Shown here one piece after another: positions 7,045-11,283 of a stretch of DNA of 11,283 bases. The position numbers were made by a program, and so were the translations under genes. Position 1 is the first letter of the stretch; each line of letters opens with the position of its first letter. Below the pieces are notes generated by a model. That model saw only the letters and a list, made by a program, of their open reading frames with translations. It was not told the DNA's origin and searched no databases. Source of the stretch: JAJPXI01 sp051867655 (GTDB lineage: Bacteria > Bacillota > Clostridia > Oscillospirales > Oscillospiraceae). The DNA is taken from NCBI GenBank assembly GCA_051867655.1, contig JBJDYV010000045.1, positions 1 to 11,283 of the forward strand, written 5' to 3'.

Positions 7045-8007
7045 TCACCGGATCAGATTCATAAATCTTTCGGTAAACAGATCGTTGTCCACGGCGGTGA
7101 TAACGTCGGCATTTACATTTTTCGCGCCCGGCATCGCCTCATAGGTCTTGCCCTCCTGGAAGAAGATGACCTGGCCGTATACTTCGCTGTTCTCCGTGCA
7201 GCAGTGGCAGTGACAGCGGACGCTCTGCTTTACGAAGTCGGGCCACAGCGCCGCCGCCATGGCTACTGCATCAGGCAAATCCACCATGTGGACTCCGCGG
7301 GTGTCTAGATTGAACTGCAGGAGCACGCTGGTCGCCTGCGTCAGGAACTTTGCGACCGGGCCTCCGGACTCGAGATAGGACAGTTCATACCGGTCCAGCC
7401 CTATATTTCCCGTGCAGAGATCAAAGCCCGCGATGGTGATTGGGGAACCGCTGTCCAGCATCAATGCATAAGCTTCCGCGTCGATAAAAACATTGAATTC
7501 CGAAATGGGGGTTGCATTTCCCGGCCCGAAACCCGGTGTACCCATAGACCAGATACGTTTCACGTTTTTCATTGTATCGCGGTCAATAAGCACCGCCAGT
7601 GCGATATTGGTAGCCGGTCCCAAAACCGCTATTTCCACCTCGCCCGGGTATTTTTTTACCATGTCAAGGATAAAATCCGCCGCTCGCATCTCCTGCATCG
7701 TTCCGGTCGGGTGGATGATGTCTTTATCGCCCATGCCATCTTTTCCGTGGACGCTGATGGTCGCTTTACGCTCATGGAAAAGCGGGCGCTTTGCGCCAAG
7801 GTATACCGGCACCTCTCCTCTGCCGCAGACTTCCAGCGTCTGAAGCGCGTTTAATCCCGCCTATCTGACATCCACGTTCCCGCTGACAGCGGTAACCCCC
7901 AGTAGTTCAATGTTGTCCGACAGTGCCGCCATCATAATAGCCGCCGCATCGTCGGAAGCGGTATCCGTGTCAATAATAAACTTTCTTTTTTTTGACAGAT
8001 TATCCAT
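7045..8007 (-). pseudogene. Inosine-uridine-preferring nucleoside hydrolase family, interrupted by an in-frame amber stop
   Basis: The reading frame from ATG 8007 to TGA 7045 spans 321 codons, the usual length for this family, which splits ribonucleosides into base and ribose in salvage. Codons 1-48 contain DTDTASDDAAA with the calcium ligands Asp15, Asp19 and Asp20. Then TAG occurs at codon 49 (7861-7863), in the context GNVDVR-stop-AGLNALQTLEV. Family members usually carry Gln or a similar residue there, so CAG to TAG is the simplest cause. The rest, from PVYLGA to FMNLI, is intact and includes VLGPATNIA and LPDAVA (Asp246). AAGGAGG lies 6 bases before ATG and a promoter lies further upstream, so the gene was expressed until recently. 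Restart at GTG 7812 would lack the metal-binding aspartates. Codon use is more AT-rich than in its neighbours, suggesting transfer. A sequencing error or amber read-through remains possible. Confidence 0.85.
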
Positions 8008-8010
8008 ACT

Positions 8011-8169
8011 GCGCCTCCTTGAACTCTTTTCTTCTCTTCGGGATCTAAATCAACAAACGGTAAGCTGCTGTTCTGTAAAGATTATATCTGAACGGCAGCG
8101 AATGCGCAATAGGACAATCGAAGGAGTTACTGCCTTATGGACACCCGCCATTAGGCGGGGCTCCGTTTT
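8011..8169. other. Stretch between the nucleoside hydrolase pseudogene and exoA
   Basis: It holds the ribosome site (8014-8020) and promoter of the nucleoside hydrolase gene, and a damaged hairpin at 8145-8171. Nothing else was recognised. A five-codon frame from ATG 8138 after AAGGAG is too short to credit. Confidence 0.5.
8081..8109 (-). promoter_or_regulatory. Promoter of the nucleoside hydrolase pseudogene
   Basis: On the minus strand a perfect TATAAT lies at 8081-8086, with TTGCGC at 8104-8109 after exactly 17 bp. Its preservation beside a nonsense-bearing gene argues that inactivation is recent. Confidence 0.6.
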
Positions 8170-8171
8170 TT
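8145..8171. terminator. Damaged terminator at the end of the lexA-ogt-exoA unit
   Basis: CCCGCC-ATTA-GGCGGG keeps a 6-bp stem, and the right side continues GCTCCG then six T, overlapping the exoA stop. The matching left-arm bases and the A-run expected there are replaced by unrelated sequence, so on the minus strand no T-run follows the stem. It should work poorly as a stop for exoA. Confidence 0.5.
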
Positions 8172-8176
8172 AGTTC
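8151..8176. repeat. Direct repeat copy 2 (half terminator)
   Basis: TTAGGCGGGG, CTCCG, six T and AGTTC, nearly the same as 6930-6955. It marks the exoA-side edge of the AT-rich island. Confidence 0.6.
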
Positions 8177-8922
8177 AGCTCCAGCTCCACCGGACAGTGG
8201 TCGCTGCCCGGTACGTCGGCGTGGATTTTGCTGTCCACCAGCCGGTCCTTCAGTGCCTCGGAGGTAATAAAGTAGTCGATGCGCCATCCGGCGTTGTTCT
8301 CCCGGGCGTGGTACATGTAGGACCACCAGGTATAAGCGCCCGTGGTATCCGGGTAAAAATAACGATAGGTGTCCACAAAGCCCGCGTCCAACAGCTGCGT
8401 CATTTTGGCCCGCTCCTCGTCGGAGAACCCGGCATTGCCCCGGTTGGGGCCGGGATTCTTCAGGTCGATTTCCTGATGGGCCACATTCAGGTCCCCGCAG
8501 AGCACCACGGGCTTCTTCCCTTCCAGCCCCTTCAGGTAGGCGCGCAGCTCGTCCTCCCAGGCCATGCGGAAGTCCAGCCGGGCCAGGCCCCGCTGGGCGT
8601 TGGGGGTGTAGCAGGTGACCAGGAAAAAGTCGTCAAACTCCGCGGTAATGGCCCGGCCCTCGTCGTCGTGCTCCGAAGAGCCGATGCCGTAGTGGACGCT
8701 GAGAGGCGGGATGCGGGTGAAGACCGCCGTGCCCGAGTAGCCCTTCTTGACGGCGCTGTTCCAATACTGTTCATAGCCGGGCAGCTCCAGCGTGATCTGG
8801 CCGGGCTGGAGCTTGGTTTCCTGCAGACAGAACACGTCGGCGTCCGCGGCGTGGAAGAAGTCCAGAAAGCCCTTGCCCATACAGGCCCGCAGGCCGTTGA
8901 CATTCCAGGAGATCAGTTTCAA
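8170..8922 (-). CDS. exoA: Exodeoxyribonuclease III / AP endonuclease (ExoA/Xth family)
   Basis: This 250-residue protein is a base-excision-repair enzyme that cuts DNA 5' of abasic sites and trims 3' ends. The family motifs are all present: SWNVNG at 5-10, LQETK with metal ligand Glu35, GDLNVAH with Asp144 and Asn146, WRIDYF, and GSDHCP with Asp241 and His242. The length matches ExoA of Bacillus. The start is taken as TTG 8922, giving MKLISWNVNG, because AAAGGAG (8933-8939) lies 10 bases before it. A TTG at 8943 in frame would put that ribosome site inside the gene. It is the third gene of the lexA-ogt-exoA operon, 21 bases after the ogt stop, and is probably SOS-controlled. Its stop codon lies in the T-run of a damaged terminator. 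Confidence 0.93.
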   Translation of the reverse strand: MKLISWNVNGLRACMGKGFLDFFHAADADVFCLQETKLQPGQITLELPGYEQYWNSAVKKGYSGTAVFTRIPPLSVHYGIGSSEHDDEGRAITAEFDDFFLVTCYTPNAQRGLARLDFRMAWEDELRAYLKGLEGKKPVVLCGDLNVAHQEIDLKNPGPNRGNAGFSDEERAKMTQLLDAGFVDTYRYFYPDTTGAYTWWSYMYHARENNAGWRIDYFITSEALKDRLVDSKIHADVPGSDHCPVELELN

Positions 8923-8943
8923 AGCAGTGGTACTCCTTTGCAA

Positions 8944-9405
8944 TTACAGATTCACGCCCTCCAGCTTCAGCAGGGTGCGCTTCAGCTCCAGCCCGCCGCC
9001 GTAGCCGCCCAGCGTGCCGTCGGCTGCAATGACACGGTGGCAGGGCACAAGGATGGAAATGGGGTTGTGGTGGTTGGCGCCGCCCACGGCCCGGGCGGCG
9101 TTTGGCTGCCCGATGCGGCGGGCCAGCTCCCCATAGGAGATGACCTGCCCGCAGGGGATCTTTTGCAGCTGTTCCCAAACCCGCATCCGGAAGGGCGTGC
9201 CCTCCAGGCGCAGGGGCACGTCAAAGGTGCGCAGCTTTCCGGCGAAATAGGCCTCCAACTGCTTTCTGGCCTCCCGCAGAACAGGGGTCTCCCGCTCCGT
9301 GATCAGCGGGACGGGCTGGTTGGGCAGAGCCAGGGCAATGAGAGCATCCCCCTCCCCCATCAGGCCCAGCCGGCCCACGGGGGAGTCGTACAGGAGCAGG
9401 TCCAT
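8944..9405 (-). CDS. ogt: Methylated-DNA-protein-cysteine methyltransferase (O6-alkylguanine repair)
   Basis: This 153-residue suicide enzyme moves alkyl groups from O6-alkylguanine (and O4-alkylthymine) in DNA to its own cysteine. The active site ILVPCHRVI places the acceptor at Cys122. The DNA-binding helix RVWEQLQKIPCGQVISYGELARRIG and the C-terminal GGYGGGLELKRTLLKLEG are as in the family. No Ada-type DNA-binding domain is fused, so this is the plain Ogt form. The start is ATG 9405, one base after the lexA stop (TGA-G-ATG), which shows translational coupling; longer frames upstream run inside lexA. The tight link to lexA puts alkylation repair under SOS control here, rather than under the adaptive response known from Ada systems. 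Confidence 0.93.
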   Translation of the reverse strand: MDLLLYDSPVGRLGLMGEGDALIALALPNQPVPLITERETPVLREARKQLEAYFAGKLRTFDVPLRLEGTPFRMRVWEQLQKIPCGQVISYGELARRIGQPNAARAVGGANHHNPISILVPCHRVIAADGTLGGYGGGLELKRTLLKLEGVNL

Positions 9406-9406
9406 C

Positions 9407-9997
9407 TCAGTATTTCCGCACCACGGCCACGACCTTACCCAGGATCTGGGCGTGGTCGCCGTCAATGGGCTCATAGTCGGGGTTTTCCGGCAGAAGCCAG
9501 GTGTGGCCGTCCTTGCGCTGCAAGGTCTTGACCGTGGCCTCGTCATCGATCATGGCCACCACGATCTCGCCATTGTGGGCGTCCTGCTGTTGATGGACGA
9601 CCACCAGGTCGTCGGGCAGGATGCCGGCGTACAGCATGGATTCCCCCCGCACCCGCAGGGCGAAATGCTCCCCGGTCAGGCCCTCGGTATCGAAGGTCAG
9701 ATAGTCCTCAATGCACTCGGTCGCCAGGATGGGTGTGCCGGCGGCCACGTTACCCACCACGGGCACCTTGTCCTTTTTGGGAAGATCCCCGGAGATGGAG
9801 ATGGCACGGGTCTTTCCCGCGGCTTGGGTGATCAGCCCGGCGCTCTGCAGCCCCTTCAGGTGGAAATGGACAGTGGACGGGGACTTCAGCCCCACATACT
9901 CTCCGATCTCCCGGACGGAAGGGGGATAGCCGTGCTCATCGGTAAAGGAGACGATGTAATCATAGATCTGTTGCTGTTTGGCGGTAAGCTGTTTCAT
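9407..9997 (-). CDS. lexA: LexA SOS repressor / self-cleaving serine protease
   Basis: This 196-residue protein represses DNA-damage genes and cuts itself when stimulated by RecA filaments. Residues 1-65 form the winged helix (PPSVREIGEYVGLKSPSTVHFHLKGL). The self-cleavage bond is Ala86-Gly87 in NVAAGTP. The catalytic pair is Ser120 (RGESM) and Lys157 (DDEATVK). All are at the usual spacing. ATG 9997 has AGGAGGG at 10004-10010. The promoter (10023-10051) has an overlapping LexA box, so it represses itself. It is the first gene of a lexA-ogt-exoA operon and is divergent from the MarR gene. Confidence 0.96.
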   Translation of the reverse strand: MKQLTAKQQQIYDYIVSFTDEHGYPPSVREIGEYVGLKSPSTVHFHLKGLQSAGLITQAAGKTRAISISGDLPKKDKVPVVGNVAAGTPILATECIEDYLTFDTEGLTGEHFALRVRGESMLYAGILPDDLVVVHQQQDAHNGEIVVAMIDDEATVKTLQRKDGHTWLLPENPDYEPIDGDHAQILGKVVAVVRKY

Positions 9998-10022
9998 GGC
10001 TGACCCTCCTTTTTATACCAGC

Positions 10023-10051
10023 ATCATAGCATACAACCGCGGAAAAGTCAA
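10023..10051 (-). promoter_or_regulatory. lexA operon promoter
   Basis: On the minus strand TTGACT (10046-10051, 5 of 6) and an extended -10, TGC-TATGAT (hexamer at 10023-10028), are separated by 17 bp. It drives lexA, ogt and exoA. Confidence 0.8.
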
Positions 10052-10061
10052 ACAGCTGTTC
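10050..10061 (-). promoter_or_regulatory. LexA (SOS) box
   Basis: GAAC-AGCT-GTTT on the minus strand fits the Gram-positive LexA consensus GAAC-N4-GTTY. It overlaps the upstream bases of the -35 box of the lexA promoter, a position for direct repression. Confidence 0.8.
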
Positions 10062-10094
10062 TAAAGATTTCAAAGAATGTTCACACTTTTTTCC

Positions 10095-10122
10095 TTGACA
10101 TTTTATCTGCACATGCTAAAAT
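10095..10122 (+). promoter_or_regulatory. Promoter of the marR-ABC unit
   Basis: A perfect TTGACA at 10095-10100 and an extended -10, TGC-TAAAAT (hexamer at 10117-10122), with a 16-bp spacer. It is divergent from the lexA promoter. Confidence 0.8.
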
Positions 10123-10148
10123 GGCTGAGCATATAAATCGTTAGCATG
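10112..10148. promoter_or_regulatory. Putative MarR operator
   Basis: CATGCTAA at 10112-10119 and TTAGCATG at 10141-10148 are mirror arms around the -10 and start region. A pentamer recurs at 10113 (as ATGCT), 10128 and 10143 (as AGCAT), exactly 15 bp apart each time. MarR-family repressors commonly bind such dyads over their own promoter; assignment to this protein is inference. Confidence 0.55.
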
Positions 10149-10173
10149 CGAAACAATTCGGGGGGTGAAAGAC

Positions 10174-10668
10174 ATGATGTCCTCTGCCGAAGTAAAGAAC
10201 ATGCCGGGAATCCTCCTTCACGCGCTGCACCGGGCCCGCATCAACGCGGTGCAGACCGAGCTGCACGAGCGCGGCCTTTCCGACCTGGGGTCTCCCATGA
10301 TCCTGTTTATCCTGGAGCACCGCGGGGACCACGGAGAGATCGCCAGCCAGCGGGAGCTGGCCCAGGCGCTGCGGGTCTCCCAAGCCACCATCGCCACATC
10401 ACTGAAGTCCCTGGAGCGGCTGGGCTATGTGGAAAAGCGCCTGGACGACCGGGACAACCGGCGCAACCGGATCGCCATTACCGAAAAGGGCGTTGCGGCG
10501 GTGAAGCAGTGCCATGAGATCTTCGATGCGATTGACCGGCGTATGATGGAAGGCTTCTCCCCGCAGGAGCGGGAAGAGCTGGACCGCCTGCAGCACCGCA
10601 TGCTGGATAATCTGCGTGCATACAAAGAGAATGGAAAAGGAGGCTGCTGCCCGTGCTGCGAAAACTGA
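10174..10668 (+). CDS. MarR-family transcriptional regulator with a Cys-rich tail
   Basis: This 164-residue winged-helix protein probably represses itself and the ABC exporter that follows. The DNA-binding part is SQRELAQALRVSQATIATSLKSLERLGYVEKRLDDRDNRRN at about residues 59-98, with the DxRDxR wing typical of MarR. The C-terminus is GGCCPCCEN, with Cys158, Cys159, Cys161 and Cys162 close together, a possible metal or thiol-sensing site. The coding bases of this tail also hold the AAGGAGG ribosome site of the next gene, so part of the tail may be constrained by that. ATG 10174 follows GGGGGTG by 7 bases; GTG 10165 is the alternative. The 16-base overlap with the ABC gene shows coupling. Confidence 0.9.
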   Translation: MMSSAEVKNMPGILLHALHRARINAVQTELHERGLSDLGSPMILFILEHRGDHGEIASQRELAQALRVSQATIATSLKSLERLGYVEKRLDDRDNRRNRIAITEKGVAAVKQCHEIFDAIDRRMMEGFSPQEREELDRLQHRMLDNLRAYKENGKGGCCPCCEN

Positions 10669-11283
10669 TCCCCTATCTCAAGGGCTATGAACGGCCGGCC
10701 GTCATCGGGCCGATTCTGATCGTGGTGGAGATCGTGTGTGAGCTGATCCTTCCCCTGCTGATGGCCAACATTATTGACGTCGGCATCAACGCCGGCGCGG
10801 GGCTCGCCTATATCTTGAAACAGGGGGCGTTGATGGTTGTGCTGGCCTGCCTGTCCATGTTTGCCGGCGTCATGGCGACCAAGTTTACCGCCACGGCCAG
10901 CATGGGCTTCGGCGCCAACCTGCGAAAAGGAATGTTTGACAAGATCCAGGACTTTTCCTTTGCGGACATCGACCGCTTCTCCTCCGCCAGTCTGGTCACC
11001 CGCATGACCAACGACGTGAACGCCATGCAGATGATGCTGGGTTTTGCCCTGCGGATGCTGGTGCGCGCCCCGATTATGCTGATCGCCGCCCTGGCAGTGT
11101 GCGTATCCATTAACGCCCGGCTGTCCCTGGTGCTGTTCATTGTCATCCCCATTATGGCGGCCGCCATCGCGCTGCTGATGACCGTGTGCAACAAGCTGTT
11201 CGGCGTCATGCAGAAGAAGATCGACAATCTGAACGGCACCGTGCAGGAAAACCTGGTGGCCATCCGGGTGGTCAAGGCCTTCG
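10653..11283 (+). CDS. ABC exporter half-transporter, membrane domain (partial, runs off the window)
   Basis: The first 210 residues are present, beginning with GTG (MLRKLIPYLKGYERPAVIG) and open to the window end. AAGGAGG at 10637-10643 lies 9 bases before GTG, and the gene overlaps the MarR stop by 16 bases. Hydrophobic spans at about residues 16-37, 55-77 and 130-175 and the motifs DIDRFSSASLVTRMTNDV (near 105-122) and QENLVAIRVVKAF (near 198-210) are those of type-I multidrug exporter (MsbA/LmrA/YheI-type) membrane domains. The ATPase domain lies beyond the window. With a MarR repressor in front, such genes are often the first of a heterodimeric pair for drug or peptide export; the second gene cannot be seen. 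Confidence 0.88.
   Translation, partial: MLRKLIPYLKGYERPAVIGPILIVVEIVCELILPLLMANIIDVGINAGAGLAYILKQGALMVVLACLSMFAGVMATKFTATASMGFGANLRKGMFDKIQDFSFADIDRFSSASLVTRMTNDVNAMQMMLGFALRMLVRAPIMLIAALAVCVSINARLSLVLFIVIPIMAAAIALLMTVCNKLFGVMQKKIDNLNGTVQENLVAIRVVKAF

Noticed and set aside
7045..7812. Nucleoside hydrolase starting at GTG 7812 as a functional shorter gene
   Set aside because: It would lack the N-terminal DxDxxxDD calcium/ribose site needed for catalysis, and no good ribosome site precedes GTG 7812. The in-frame N-terminus with AAGGAGG lies upstream of the amber codon.
8138..8155. Five-codon frame after AAGGAG on the plus strand (possible leader peptide)
   Set aside because: It is too short, ends in the broken hairpin, and no plus-strand gene follows for it to regulate.
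8197..9531. 444-codon open frame on the plus strand across exoA, ogt and lexA
   Set aside because: It crosses three well-identified genes on the other strand, has no family resemblance and lacks its own promoter or ribosome site.
1..11283. CRISPR arrays, tRNA/rRNA genes, insertion sequences, phage genes
   Set aside because: No regularly spaced repeats, cloverleaf sequences, transposase or integrase frames were seen. Only the isolated repeats listed above occur.

Overview
The window looks like chromosome from a GC-rich, low-oxygen Firmicute, most likely a gut Clostridia of the Oscillospiraceae type. The reasons are strong AGGAGG ribosome sites, GC-biased third codon positions, a BlaI/M56 regulator pair, and a Gram-positive-type LexA box (GAAC-N4-GTTY) in front of lexA. 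The assignment to a family is inference; no rRNA or other marker gene is present.

Layout. 1-95: the end of a gene, perhaps an Mrp/NBP35-like P-loop ATPase, followed by a terminator. 163-2670: a self-contained blaI-blaR1-like unit with two matching operators over and below its promoter and a hairpin terminator after it. No beta-lactamase is nearby. 2673-6951: an apparent peptide-degradation cluster. An S9 prolyl-oligopeptidase-type peptidase faces left. A LysR regulator is divergent from it, and an M20D amidohydrolase follows the regulator in the same direction. A palindrome, TTTCC-N5-GGAAA, sits exactly 50 bp from its centre to the -10 box of both enzyme promoters, which suggests that the LysR protein controls both. 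The second copy is built into the stem of lysR's own terminator.

6952-8150: a visibly more AT-rich island holding a nucleoside hydrolase gene on the minus strand. It has a promoter, a ribosome site and intact catalytic motifs, but codon 49 is an amber stop (probably CAG to TAG), so it is called a pseudogene. The island lies between two near-identical half-terminator sequences, and the exoA-side terminator is broken, as if the segment had been inserted there.

8170-10061: a minus-strand DNA-repair operon, lexA-ogt-exoA (SOS repressor, O6-alkylguanine-DNA methyltransferase, exonuclease III-type AP endonuclease). A LexA box overlaps the -35 of its promoter. 10095-11283: divergent from lexA, a MarR-family repressor with a Cys-rich tail overlaps the start of an ABC exporter half-subunit that runs off the window. 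This is a typical drug-efflux arrangement.

I found no wholly new system. The most interesting items are the shared LysR palindrome with one copy inside a terminator, the amber-interrupted nucleoside hydrolase island with its repeated terminator edges, and the SOS-controlled lexA-ogt-exoA operon.
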